From Euborellia annulipes (lineage: Eukaryota > Arthropoda > Insecta > Dermaptera > Anisolabididae): a stretch of DNA of 64,000 bases. Location of the stretch: assembly GCA_023213315.1 (NCBI GenBank), contig JAKCPI010005313.1, positions 46,669 to 110,668 of the forward strand, written 5' to 3'. Position 1 is the stretch's first letter. Every line of letters starts with the position of its first letter. Shown here piece after piece: positions 23,858 to 34,835 of this stretch. Both the position numbers and the translations under genes were made by a program. The notes beneath the pieces were generated by a model. That model was given only the letters and a program-made list of their open reading frames with translations, was not told where the DNA came from and made no database searches.

Positions 23858-24133
23858 CAAGAGCGGATCCATAAGTGTTTCTCGGGGGGGGGGGGGGTAA
23901 TCTGATGTCGACTGGTCGCACAGCACACAATTTTTTCTTAATTTCGGTAATTTAAAGGCGCATTCTGTACTTGTTTGCCAGAATATAAATACAAATCAAA
24001 TTTTAAAGTATTATTCTTTAAATTTTTACATTAAAAATAAATTTTTTTTCGAAAAAAAAGTATTTTTTTTAAATCTCGGAGGAAGGGGGTAATTACTCCC
24101 TTTACCCCCCCCCCTCCCTTGTATCCGCCCTTG
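23858..24133. mobile_element. hAT-like MITE, CAAGRGCGGAT ends
   Basis: It is bounded by CAAGAGCGGATCC and GTATCCGCCCTTG. Flanks CGGCAGAT and CTGCAGAT agree at 7 of 8 bases, as expected for a hAT target duplication. The interior has a G tract near one end and a C tract near the other. It shares GGTCGCACAGCA and TAAAGGCGCATTCTGTACTT with 44213-44460. No transposase frame is present. Confidence 0.8.
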
Positions 24134-24443
24134 CTGCAGATATAGGGGACCTGGGGAGATAAATCCCCGTGATACTGATTGTTATTTATATTATCGATAT
24201 TCTCATAGACTACCTGTGCAATGGCGGATTTCGTTATGGGGAGGGGGCACGAATTTTTTGGTGTAGGTAAGAGGGAGTGGCAGTGGCGCATTCTAGGAAG
24301 GGAATAATAATGATTTATATTTTAGTAGAAAAAATAAAGGCCAAGCAGCTATGTTTATTTCTTTATTAAAGAACCCACAACGACGAGCTGCTTGGTCTTT
24401 TATTTTTTTTACTTCATATAAATATATCTCGACACAAAATAAT

Positions 24444-24645
24444 CTTTTCGACATCTTAGGCCATATGGACTTTAAACAATCAACAAATTATAAAGATACA
24501 AATTATCCAGGCGTATTTACCAATATTTACTCCATTTGATATCTAATTGATTTAAATAAATATTCTGCCTGGGGTCCGAACCCACATCCCTTGCCTTTTA
24601 ATATTGACATTTTTCACCATCTCTAAACTCTCAGACACAGCGGAG
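24444..24645 (-). repeat. Diverged SINE-B copy
   Basis: CTTTTCGACATCTTAGGCCA starts the tail side. GATATCTAATTGATTTAAATAA, then CTGCCTGGGGTCCGAACCCA (box B on the minus strand) mark the tRNA-like side. The head beyond box B is poorly preserved. Confidence 0.6.
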
Positions 24646-25597
24646 GGGGGTCTAATCAATGAGAATTTTTTTTTATTTTCATAATAAAAAACTGAGAAAT
24701 AAAAAGCAGGGTGCTGATCTTATGCTTTTATCTGTATTTTAGAATAATAAATTGGACAAAAGATATCTCTTGCTTCGGGATATACCTGCTTCGGTATAGA
24801 CCTATTAATAAAATAAACTAGTTTTTTTTTAATTTTATTCAGTAGCCAACTAATTTTTTTAAATCTTTCATATTGTTATTTTTTGAATCACGAAACTTTT
24901 TCACATATGATCTAGTTAAAAAAAGTTACTTGTAGTTTTAAATTAAATTTTTTAGTTTTTATAAAAAAACAAAAAATAATAGCTTACAAACAGGATGTGT
25001 TTAATTTTCCAGTGACATATTTATAGAAAAAATATTTTATAAAGTTTATGACCTCTATTTATATGTATGTACATTTACCTATACCATTTAGTATAGTTTT
25101 TATGAATACTTATTTATCCTAGTTAACAATTTTACACAGAAAACATGGAAATGAGTGTTTGTCCACATCCAAAAAATTTATTCCCAACAACCCTGTTAGT
25201 GAACCCCCTGGGGACCAGAAGGTATGATACTCCTTGTCTGAGTGCAGCTTCTCGCTATCTCTGCTTCTCTCATTATCCTCTTATGCTTAATTAAGATTCC
25301 TCTATTCAAGTTAAGCCCCCACCTTCCACTCTCTTGATCAATAATCTTTTGCATTTACATACAAAATACTTAACTACATACAATTTAACGCCAAAGGGAA
25401 AAATGTTTAATTTCTTCTTTTTTTTTATTAAAATATAAAAAAGGGTATATTAATTATCTTAATTAATTTGAATAAATAAGGACGAAGTCTAAGAAGCTTC
25501 TTATACCGAAAAAAAAAAAAATTTATTTGTTGCTTTGAAGATGGCTCTAAATTTAATAAATGATCTAACTTGATGCTGCCCATCCTTTCATTAATAT

Positions 25598-26655
25598 TAG
25601 GGTCCGACCGAAACAAGATTTTCAGCCGAAACCGAAACCGAATATTCGGCCTCAACCTTAGTTTCGGCCGAAACCGTACCGAAACCGAAACTTGTATTTC
25701 CTATAAAAATTTTTTCATTTTTACCTTTTTTTTTTTTGAATTTTTTTCCCTCCCGTGAAAATAATTTTACCTTTTTTTAGGGAGACTAAAATTTTTTCCC
25801 CCTCAAGTGCAAATTATTTGACCTTTTTTACTTTCTCTTACCTATGTATATATGTAATATATATATAGAGAGAAAGTATTGGATTCATGTCAAAAATTCG
25901 ATGTCGAGATTTTGATGGATCTTCACGTTTTGAGGTCCCCTGAGTCCAAAAAAGTGGTTTTCGCGACATGGTCTGTCTGTCTGTGTGTCTGTGTGTCTGT
26001 GTGTGTTCAATTTTAAGCATGAAGGAATTGAGCTATGAGGCTGAAATTTTATATTTAAGTTAAACAACCCCCGGGACCGGAAAAATAAGCTTTTAATCAA
26101 AATCGGCCAAAGAGTACTAGTACTTTACTGATGTACTTTTTCAGTTTTTTTCGATTTTCTCAAAATTCGCTCTAACGATTTTGATTAAAATTCAAAAATC
26201 AATTATTTTTTAGATGCTCTTTCAAATGTATATTCTCGTTTTGACCTCAAAATTGTTTGAAGCACACTTTACTCTTGTGCTTCATAGGAAAGATAGGAGA
26301 AATGGTTGCCATGGTAACAAAATATAAATATTTTCCCATACTTATAAATTTTGCATCTGAATTCAAATATTCCCTACTGCCGGGAACTAAATACATGTCG
26401 ACACAAAAAATCTGGTGTGACAAGCACAGTACACAACTTTCGATTACCGAAGGTAAGAGAAAGTTGTGTGCTGTGCGCCAGTCACACCAGATTTTTTTTG
26501 CATGCGAGTCTCATCCCATTTTTTCAGACTCTGGTTTCGGCCGGCCGAAAGGTTCGGCCACTTTTTGGCCGAAACCGAAACTACGGCCGAAACCATGATT
26601 TTTGGCCGAAACTGGCCGAAACCGTAACCGAAACCGAATATTCGGTCGGTTCCTA
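25598..26655. mobile_element. hAT-like MITE (ACCGACCGAAAC family) split by family H
   Basis: Ends are TAGGGTCCGACCGAA and TTCGGTCGGTTCCTA. The flanking ATTAATAT occurs exactly at 25590-25597 and 26656-26663. The interior is built of many CCGAAACCGAA-like short repeats. A full family H copy at 25830-26496 is nested inside; the same family at 52968-53254 lacks it, showing the empty site. Confidence 0.85.
25830..26496 (+). repeat. Dual-hairpin repeat (family H), full copy
   Basis: It begins ACTTTCTCTTACC; this left end folds back on ATAGAGAGAAAGT about 40 bases on. The right end is a larger hairpin: AAAAAATCTGGTGTGAC ... GTCACACCAGATTTTTT, with inner arms ACAACTTTC / GAAAGTTGT. GGTAAGAGAAAGT inside the right hairpin is the exact complement of the left terminus, so a 13-bp inverted repeat also exists. 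The 667-bp interior has no long open frame. It is non-autonomous; the superfamily is not recognised. Confidence 0.85.
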
Positions 26656-26934
26656 ATTAATATTACACATGTAATAGAATGGTTTATAAATGTTCACTTA
26701 TATTGTTGAAAGGCTTCATGGGTTCATTTGTCAAAAATTATGATTAAACATCCTAAAACAAAACTATCAGGTTACACAATCATAGATAATTCTCTAATAA
26801 TTGAGGTGCTATATTTCTTCCTAAAAGGCAATATAATATTTCTTCTCATAATTTAATTTTAATTCAATATTCAAATGTAAATTATACCTTTAATTAAAGA
26901 CTAAGACTCATCTCATATAAAAGCAAAACGTAAA

Positions 26935-27010
26935 GCTTAAAGGAGGCGATTAGCTGAGGGGATAAGCAGTTTAGAGGGGGGTCTCTAAATGCCGATGTCT
27001 CTATTTAATA
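26935..27010 (+). repeat. tRNA-like SINE head fragment
   Basis: GGAGGCGATTAGCTGAGGGG then ATAAGCAG is box-A-like, and it resembles the reverse complement of GGTTAATCGCCTCC at about 30970-30983. It is a degenerate tRNA-derived head. Confidence 0.35.
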
Positions 27011-27087
27011 CTTAGTTTTTTATGAGATAGAGCATCCAAAAGATAGGTCTATCTAAAATGTAACGCTCCAATGATATGCCTTCGAGG

Positions 27088-27398
27088 CAAAGGCGTAGCC
27101 ACGTGGAGGCTTTGGAGTTTAACCCCCCCCCCCCCCTCTCCCCATTCCCCAAGGGACCTAAACTATGACTAGATATCTAATCTCTATAATACAAAAAATT
27201 TAATAATTTGCTCTAGCAATTTTGCTATTATATTGTATTTTAAAAAACAAAAGTATTTTCTGTTTTTTTCCCTACTGATTTCATCAGTAGATTAATCTTA
27301 ATTTGATTTATTTCATTGGACTTCTCCTATTACTGGTGGGAGGGGGGGGGCAAATCCTGTCTTGAACCCCCCATCAAAAATTTGTGGCTACGCCTCTG
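27088..27398. mobile_element. hAT-like MITE, GGCGTAGCCA ends
   Basis: Bounded by CAAAGGCGTAGCCACG and TTGTGGCTACGCCTCTG. Flanking octamers CTTCGAGG and CATCGAGG match at 7 of 8. C and G tracts sit just inside each end. It has no coding capacity. The same family is at 38678-38917. Confidence 0.82.
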
Positions 27399-27705
27399 CA
27401 TCGAGGTATTATATTATTAGAACATTCCATTGCTCGCCACTCGTTTCTTAATAAGAATAGAGTTGTTGAAATAAAAATTTCAAAGAAATATCGAAAATAT
27501 TTTTACAAATTTTTTTATAACACAAAATCTTAAGCCCTTTTTATCTTCACTTTTGAATATTTATTAAATATTTGATTGGATCTATATAAATTTTATGACC
27601 CTTAGATCATGAAGACCTCTTTTCAAACCTGCCCAAAAAAAATTTCAAAATATTTACTTTCACTGAACAATCAACACAATATCTCTCTTATCTTAAACAA
27701 AATAT

Positions 27706-27979
27706 TGCCCTCGGGGTTTGGTGTAGAGGTTAGCGTGCCAACCTCGTATACCAAAAGTTGCGGGTTCGGTCCCCAGGCAGTCCGATGATTTTATTTAAGC
27801 CATTTGGATACCAAATGGCTTAAATAAGAATGCCTGGACCCCAAATAAATATATATTATTAAATAACGGTTATCGTAAAATTCTTAAATGGCCTAAGTTG
27901 CCGAAAAGACTGTGTGTATGTGTGTGTGAATGCGAGAGTGAATGAGAAAAAAGTGTGTGTTAAAAAAAAAAAAAAAAAA
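27706..27979 (+). repeat. SINE-B, full-length tRNA-derived SINE
   Basis: The tRNA-like head has a box-A-like GGTGTAGAGGTTAGCG and box B GGGTTCGGTCCCC (27762-27774). A body with the small palindrome CCATTTGGATACCAAATGG follows, then a TGTGTGTATGTGTGTGTGAA segment and a long A tail. The minus-strand copy at 55588-55855 has a 14-bp target duplication, showing LINE-type mobilisation. Confidence 0.82.
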
Positions 27980-28754
27980 ATATATATTGACTTTTGGTTT
28001 ATATTCCGCTAGCACCTATGTTAATTCAAATAAACCCCTTTAAGTCAATATAATTTATGAGCGTAACCCCTGTAATTTTTCTATTTAAATAAGAATATTA
28101 ATTCTTAACATAAATGACCGTTAAAATCAACAATAATAATTCATTTATATTTTTCAAATAATATAAAATATGCTTTAGTTTATTTCATATGATAATTTAT
28201 ACCAATACTGAATTTTGTTCGTTAATATTATTAGCTCTATGTATTACAATTTGAAGCCGAGATAGTGCAAATTAATTTCCTCCAGTGGATAGAGATTAAT
28301 GTTACAAATACTCTCTTGAATGCCAGCTAGGAGTATATTCCAAATAATAAAATAATGCATGCGCCGGCATCTAAAGTGGTTATAATAATGAATTTCAATT
28401 GAAATCCTAAATAGATATAATCCAAATATGCAGGTTTCAATGAGTAATGAATGAATGAATGAATAATCTCCAAATTTAATAAAATGTATTTGATTGATAA
28501 TCAAGTGTTTTTACTTTTTGAAGTATTTATGGAATTTTTTGTCATTTGATTAAAAAAATCCATTTTAAAAGAGGACTTTTAAGGGATGCGATTTAATCAA
28601 TTGGCATCCATAACAAATGTTCTCTGAATATTTTATTTTAAAATTAATAAAAAAAAAGTAATAGTTGTTTTATCAATAATTGCTATAAGGGTTGGAATTA
28701 TTTTCGAGCAGAGAGACTTTTTAGACTATTAAAATTTTACTTACAAGGGTAGTG

Positions 28755-29290
28755 TACGGCCTTTCCCTCACCGATTTGAACGAAATTTTTTTTATGTGTA
28801 GTACTTATTGAAAAACAAATTCTGTTAAAGCGAGAGAATGCGCTTCTCAAGGATTCGTCTAAAAAAATGTTAAATATTTTCCAGCATGTCTTAAACCGTT
28901 GCGAAGTAGCATATTTCTAAAAGCCTTAGTAGTGTCCTACTACACTACCTCCTCTACATATTAACATTAATTGTAAATAATACATAAAGGTCAAAATATA
29001 TAAAGAGCGAAAATAAATCAAAGAAATTTGTAAAGCATGCTTACTACAAACGTCACATATTAAAAAATTGTAATATTAATTATTATAATCTGTAGTGCCT
29101 TTGCAAGATACAGGATGATATTGTTCATAAAAGCAATGAAAACATTAGAAATGCAATTAGAAATATGCTTCTTCACAACGGCTTAAGACAGGCTGGCAAA
29201 TCTAACATTTTTTTTAGACGAACGTTTGAAAAGCGCTACACATAAAAAATTTTCGTTCAAATCAATGAGGGGTACATTCCCCGTGTTAGA
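28755..29290. repeat. Foldback element with ~150-bp diverged arms
   Basis: CCGATTTGAACGAAATTTTT, ATGTGTAG, CGTCTAAAAAAATGTTA and GTCTTAAACCGTTGCGAAG at the left reappear in reverse at the right (CTTCACAACGGCTTAAGAC ... TTTCGTTCAAATCAATGAGG). A loop of about 220 bases separates them. No target duplication was recognised. Confidence 0.7.
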
Positions 29291-30299
29291 GCGACGACAT
29301 TTGTGCTGTTTCAAAAACTTGATTTTTATTTGAAGATGCACTTATTACAAAAGTTAACTTACCCTTTGAAAAAATGTAAAACCACTATTTAACATAAATA
29401 TTTTCTTTATTATGTTAATGTGTTTGTATAAAGAAAAAGTCTGATTCATTTTAATTATGCTAATAGAAGCTGTAACAAATCCTATTAAGCTTTTAGACAA
29501 TTAACTTTAATAAATCCTTTTAATTTCGAAATTCAAAAATATAAATGAAATAAAAAAAAATCTCATCGTAATGTCTTAAAAATTATTTAATGCCTTTTAA
29601 TTATATTTTAAAATTAATTCCATTCCCTCGACATCAAATTTTTTTTTCTATTTAGAATAAAATAAAATAGCGTGTTTTAAATATTATGCCGTTAAGATAT
29701 TCATCTATTTAAGACCATGACGTATTTTCTTCACTCTAATTTCCCTATCATGATTTCATTCCGGCTTAAGAAAAAACAAAACAAAAATGAATTACATAAT
29801 ATACACGCAACTTGGGTAAAATTAAAAAAAAATTTGATTACGGATAATTTTGTTAATTATTGATAATTAGAATATTTCTTTAGATACAAAGAGTTGTCAT
29901 AAAAATCAATATTTTCTTAATGTCATAATCGAGATTTTGATGAAAATACATGAATTTTTTTTTATTAATTTATCTTCTTGGTTAACAACTAAAATTAAAA
30001 GCTCCAAAAAGTAATTTCGACTGTAAAAAGCTAAAAAAAAGTTTTCACTTATTTTGGCATACATTAGAACAGTGGTTCCAAAAAAAAACTTTTACCGGTG
30101 TGTAAGGAATTATTTATTTTTCAAAATTTTACTTAAATATTTTTAACTTTGCCCATCAACAGTAGGTTGGGCAGGTATGTCTGTGGTAATTTTTTTCAAC
30201 GAAATCTCAAAAACTATTTGTTCAATTGTTTTGAAATTTTACACCCATAAACTAGAGGTAGAGGCCAAGAACTGAAAAGCTTTTGGTAAACATCGGACC

Positions 30300-30335
30300 A
30301 TTAGGGGGGGGGGGGGGCTCTAGGGGGGGGGACAA
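30300..30335. repeat. Poly-G tracts
   Basis: Two G runs flank CTCTAG here. A related GGGGGCTCTAGGAGGGGGGG occurs at about 30436-30458 after a similar ACATCGGACTATCAGG context, so the region has a local ~130-bp duplication. Confidence 0.5.
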
Positions 30336-30592
30336 ATATTTTTTTCTTACATAACCTATAATTTCTTTTTATATTCCGAAACTAGACTTCCTCCCGAGTA
30401 AAATGATGTATAATATGTATAACATCGGACTATCAGGGGGCTCTAGGAGGGGGGGGCAAATATTTTTTTCTTGAATAGTGGGTGGGCAAAGTTGTGCGCT
30501 CGGCTTAGTTCGACCCTTTATTTTTCTTACTTTTAGTCATGAAGCAATCCCTCCCAACCGCTTTTCCCGAGGACCTGTATGACATTGTTAAT

Positions 30593-30690
30593 ATTGGTAA
30601 CTTATTTATTTAAATTGATTAGTAGCCAATTCAATAGAAATTGATTGTCTCATGAGATGGATGCCAACCCCAAACACAAATTGAAACCAT
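30593..30690 (-). repeat. SINE-C fragment
   Basis: TATTTATTTAAATTGATTAG, TAGCCAATTCAAT and GATGGATGCCAACCCC match the SINE-C body and box B side. The copy is short and diverged. Confidence 0.5.
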
Positions 30691-30799
30691 GAATTTATTG
30701 AAATTAATTATACCTCAATATACTGTAGTATAAATAAATATGACTAAATAATTATTACATAAAAGGTATCATCTCTCTATTGAGTCATTAGTGTCAGAA

Positions 30800-30995
30800 C
30801 TGGTACGTTGTGGTTACTCTGAGGAATAACTTTCATGGGAATAATACTGAAGTGGGTTCCCCTTTCCTTCCTCAGGAGGAGGTATCTCAAATAGGGTTGG
30901 ATAATTTATTGCCATGTGATGGATTTGAACGCGAGTTGTCTTCAAATCAGGATTATATACTTTATCCCTCGGTTAATCGCCTCCAAATAGTATCA
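30800..30995 (-). repeat. Probable tRNA-derived SINE head
   Basis: On the minus strand GGAGGCGATTAACCGAGGGA resembles box A and GCGTTCAAATCC resembles box B, about 50 bases apart as in a tRNA. The plus-strand open frame over it is therefore not treated as a gene. Confidence 0.45.
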
Positions 30996-31362
30996 TAATT
31001 TACATTTATTATATCGCTCAATATATTTTTCGATGTCTAATAGCCCAAGACGCTTAAAAGACAAAAAAATAAAAATTCTAGAATTAGATAACTGAGTAAT
31101 AGATATTTTATCAAACTTTACCAAGAATAATTCTCGAAAAAGTTCTTTACTGTATCAACACAAATCAAGAACAAAAAAAAATTCGACTAAAACGTCAAGA
31201 ATCAACAAAATCTCGAGGTTTGATATTTGACCAATACGAACAATAATAACAACAATAATAAATGAAGTATCTTGAAACTCAAGAATTGACTTACTCCCAG
31301 TGGAGGCTTATTTCTTGGCCGCCTACTCCTTCATTTATTTTTAAAATAAAACAGCCACTTCA

Positions 31363-31551
31363 AAAAAATTTTTTTTAATTTATTTAAGGTCTTTTTTCGG
31401 CATCGAAGGCCATTTAGACCCCTTCCCTATTTATTTAAATTGATTTGTAGCAAATTCAATTTGAATAAATTTTGTCGCCTGGGACGGGATGCAAACCCGC
31501 GACCCTTGGTACAAAAGGCCAGGACTCTAACCCCTACACCAAGGCCCGAGG
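31363..31551 (-). repeat. SINE-C, full copy with target duplication
   Basis: The exact nonamer GCCACTTCA flanks the element (31354-31362 and 31552-31560). On the minus strand the head runs from CCTCGGGCCTTGGTGTAGGG to box B GCGGGTTTGCATCCC. The body contains AATAAATAGGGAAGGGGTCT and GGCCTTCGATGCCG, and the A-rich tail lies at the left. This is the best SINE-C reference copy here. Confidence 0.85.
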
Positions 31552-31602
31552 GCCACTTCACAAATTGTCAATACAAAAAGCTCTTGAAAGTAATTTTCTA
31601 AT

Positions 31603-31632
31603 AATTTTTTTTTTTTTTTTTTTTTTTTATTC
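31603..31632. repeat. Poly-T tract
   Basis: A run of about 27 T lies just after the SINE-C copy. It may be the A tail of a minus-strand retroposed fragment. Confidence 0.5.
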
Positions 31633-32087
31633 AGGGTAAGGCCACACCTTTCGTTTGTCTTCTCGGTCATTCCTTTCTTCGATACAAAATAAATAAGAAT
31701 TTCAAAAAATATACATATCAAATTTGTAGAGGGACCTATCAAATAAAAACTAGATGATAAAAGAAATAAAAAATATAAAATTCCGGTACATCTAATAATT
31801 TGATCTTAATGCTTCTCATTATTAAAGAGACAATACTTCACTTCACTAACACATCATTGTAACTCTGTTTTCCCTGAGGGATTTAGATTCATAAAAAAAG
31901 CGAAAAGTACGCACGTCTATACATATATAAAAAAATACTTTAGCTTTACTTTAAGTATTCTGTATCAAAGCAATCTGAAATTATCAACACTACATAATTT
32001 ACATTTTTGTGATAGCTTTTATATTTATGTCAAAGGAGCAATATACAATAATATTCTTTGCCTTTTTGTTTTGTATTTTAAATTCAG

Positions 32088-32166
32088 ACTTTTGATTAAT
32101 GTTCGACATCTTTTCTTTAAAAGTTCTTTTGTTTCTTTTTTTCTTATTCCTAGGCAAGTCACTCTC
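32088..32166 (+). repeat. Duplicated ~78-bp segment, source or sister copy
   Basis: GACTTTTGATTAATGTTCGA, CATCTTTTCTTTAAAAGTTC and TCCTAGGCAAGTCACTCT recur at 32898-32977 inside a family H copy with only a few substitutions. Confidence 0.8.
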
Positions 32167-32524
32167 GGTAATTACACTTTCAAGAGATTGCAGTGTGCAT
32201 GCTTAAATGCATTCATTCACCTCTGCATTCTCACCTATTCCGACAAATAGGATCATATTTCATGTAAAATGCCCAATTATTTTGATTAATTAAAATTAGT
32301 ATTATCCAAATTACACTTGATTTAATTGAAATATTAAATGATTGTTCAAAAGTAAAATTAATTAAGCCCAAAGGATAAATGAAATGCCATCTCATGATAC
32401 ATCACTTGCAAAATTGATAAACAACTAAATTTATAAAGTAATGAATTTTATAATATTCTTAATTAAAATATAACTGAGTTTGTTGAATTAGAAGTCACAC
32501 AAAAGATATAAAATATATAGAAAC

Positions 32525-33419
32525 TCTTACCTTCGGTGTATTCTGTGCTTGTCACACCAGATTTTTCGTGTCGACATATATTTAGTTTCCGACAGTACGG
32601 TACATTCGAATTTCAAGATGTAAAATTTATAAGTATGGATATTTTGTTACCATAGCAACCATTTCTCCTATCTTTCCTATGAAGTACAAGAGTAAAGTGT
32701 ACTTCAAACAATTTTGAGAGCAAAATGAATATATACATTTTAAAGAGCATCTAAAAAATAATTAATATATAAATTTTATTCAAAATCGTTCGAGCGAATT
32801 TTGAGAAAATCGAAAAAAACTGAAAAAGTACATCAGTAAAGTACTAGTACTTTTTGGCCGATTTTGTTCAAAAGCTTCAGGTCACGTGCCAGGACGATGA
32901 CTTTTGATTAATGTTCGACATCTTTTCTTTAAAAGTTCTTTTGTTTCTTCTTTTCTCATTCCTAGGCAAGTCACTCTAACTTAAATATAAAATTTCAACT
33001 TCATAGCTCTTTTAGTTTTGTTACCATAGCAACCATCTTTCCTATTTTTCCTATGAAGTGTACTTCAAAAAATTTTGAGAGCAAAATGAAAATATACATT
33101 TTAAAGAGCACTAAAAAATAATTGATTTAAGTAAAGTACTAGTATTTTTTTGTCAATTTGGATTAACAGCTTATTTTCACGCCTCAGGGGGGTGCCTAAC
33201 TTAAATATCAAATTTCAATCCCGTAGCTCAATTCCTTCATTCTTAAAATCGAACTCAGACAGTCAGATAGACAGACAGTCACACAGACAGAACAGGTTGT
33301 GAAACCACTTTTTTGAACTCAAGGAATCTCAAAATATCTATATCCGTCAAAATTCGAATTTTTGACATGATTTCAATACTCTCTATATATTAACAATATA
33401 TATAGGCAAGAGAAAGTAA
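32525..33419 (-). repeat. Family H, composite of two rearranged copies
   Basis: Reverse-oriented family H sequence appears twice in succession: 32525-32890 and about 32978-33419. Both hold the TTGTTACCATAGCAACC block and the AGTACTAGTA block. The right unit ends TATAGGCAAGAGAAAGTAAA. The junction contains the foreign 78-bp segment duplicated from 32088-32166. Confidence 0.75.
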
Positions 33420-33479
33420 AAATTAACTTTTCTTATTTCAACCCGACTTATATTTTGAAATTTACATATACTGACTGGT

Positions 33480-33760
33480 TTAATTATTTACCAAATAGAG
33501 TCTGTTTTGTGTTTCGCTTAATCGATTCCAAACATTTACATGACGAAGACACGGTAGCTTGCAAAGCCAGAGTGATGAGGAATTTGCGACTGATTAATCT
33601 CCCTCGAGGACCTTACGGTTGGCCAGGTGCTTAGAGTGAGAGAGATGGATACCCTCTCAGGTACTCAGAATACCGATGCAATCGATCACACTTTACGTGT
33701 GACGGAAAAGAGAAAAGAAATCTATGGGGAATTCGCGAAAACCTTAGGCAACGCCTAGTC
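33480..33760 (+). other. Coding-like island, unidentified
   Basis: About 250 bases are clearly less AT-rich than the flanks. One frame is open for more than 70 codons up to a TAG near 33630, reading DEDTVACKARVMRNLRLINL then PRGPYGWPGA. A second frame from ATG at about 33646 reads MDTLSGTQNTDAIDHTLRVT then EKRKEIYGEFAKTLGNA before TAG. The minus strand is also open over much of the span. I do not recognise either peptide. It may be a decayed gene, a transposon gene fragment or a leader exon. Confidence 0.3.
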
Positions 33761-34424
33761 TTCAAAAATTGATGGATCTTATATTAAGAGCGTTATTACT
33801 AGAAAATTAACACTTTTTTTTTATTAAAAATAAAATATAAATTATTTGAATAATCTTTTTTTATATTCATTCAATCAATCATTTTTTTTTTTTTTATCTA
33901 AAAAGTTTATAAAGAAAATCTTTTATTATGCACAAAGTTGGATTTATATAAAATTTTAAACAAAAATCTTAACCATAAAACTTTTAGCATCATTAATCTT
34001 ATCCAAGTATAGAACCACATTTGTAGAAATAATCGGAATATATTTTAACAATCAATATGATTTATGTTTTACAAGTTATTTGTTATATTTTCCTTAAAAA
34101 AAAAAAAAAAAAAAAAATGAAATTACTGAGATTTGATTAATGGTAGAATTTGAAATAATCAATGAGCGTTCATCTATACAAGGGTAATGAAAAAAAAGAG
34201 GTGACTTTAAATTGATTCCCTTTCATAATTTGCAGTTTATTTCTTACCCTTTAGCCGGAGGCCATAGGGTGGTGGTCTAACAAGGGGACTTCCCCTTTAA
34301 ATTTTCTGGCTTTAAAGATTAGTGACCGAACATACAATAATTTCTTAAAGTAATTCCAAGTGCTGCCCAAAAACTTAATTATAATCTCAAAACCCAAGAG
34401 GAAATATCTCCTTGCCTCGCGGGT

Positions 34425-34520
34425 TGATGTGGTTTAGAGTTCAGTGGCCAGGTGTAAAGGGAAGCACACCGAAAGCCGGAGATCCTGGGTTAGATTTCTT
34501 GGGCCAGGGATGTTTAACAA
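34425..34520 (+). repeat. Degenerate tRNA-like SINE head
   Basis: TTGATGTGGTTTAGAGTTCA is box-A-like and CTGGGTTAGATTTC box-B-like, separated as in the SINE families. The body is not recognisable. Confidence 0.35.
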
Positions 34521-34627
34521 TCAATAAACATACATAATATGTTTTTAATAAAGGTTAATCATGGCTGGTGTATATTATTCTTATTAAGAAAAGGAGATTT
34601 GCAACCAGGACAATAAAAACATTTTTT

Positions 34628-34835
34628 TGATCGACGTTTCGAACGCCAATTGCCTCACTGGCTGGCTTCCTCTCCGCTTATACATACATACTCCTATATT
34701 TCATCATATCACCCCCCCCCCCCCCTCCCCCCACTCCTTCCCAAGCCTGCTTGGTAGCATCTATTCTTTTATTCACTCAGTCACATGCACTCCTGAAGAT
34801 GGGTTAATAGCCCGAAATATATCGAGTTAGAAATT
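34628..34835. repeat. Hammerhead-bearing palindromic remnant
   Basis: The left side holds ATCGACGTTTCGAACG (GAAACGTC on the minus strand) and the right side the CTGAAGA...GAAA motif on the plus strand, in opposite orientations about 160 bases apart. A C tract lies between. This is the inverted layout seen at 16, 17, 36 and 52 kb. Confidence 0.55.
34789..34827 (+). ncRNA. Hammerhead ribozyme-like motif, best-formed copy
   Basis: ACTC (34789-34792) is followed by the core CTGAAGA (34793-34799). TGGGT pairs with GCCCG-side bases (GGG 34801-34803 with CCC 34811-34813, flanked by wobble pairs). GAAA is at 34814-34817, then TATATC ending in an ATC cleavage-type triplet, then GAGT (34824-34827) complementary to ACTC. 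Core, helix I and helix II all sit at the right junctions. The TATA in place of ACGT would still allow dimeric helix III. In vitro activity is unknown. Confidence 0.6.

Noticed and set aside
26257..26656. Two overlapping plus-strand ORFs of about 100 residues
   Set aside because: Both lie within family H and the enclosing MITE; other copies of the repeat do not preserve the frames.
27709..27782. A functional tRNA gene
   Set aside because: Box A and box B are present but no complete acceptor stem or cloverleaf is convincing, and a SINE body with A tail follows directly.
30810..30998. 62-residue plus-strand ORF
   Set aside because: The opposite strand shows tRNA-like box A and box B motifs of a SINE head, which explains the non-random composition.
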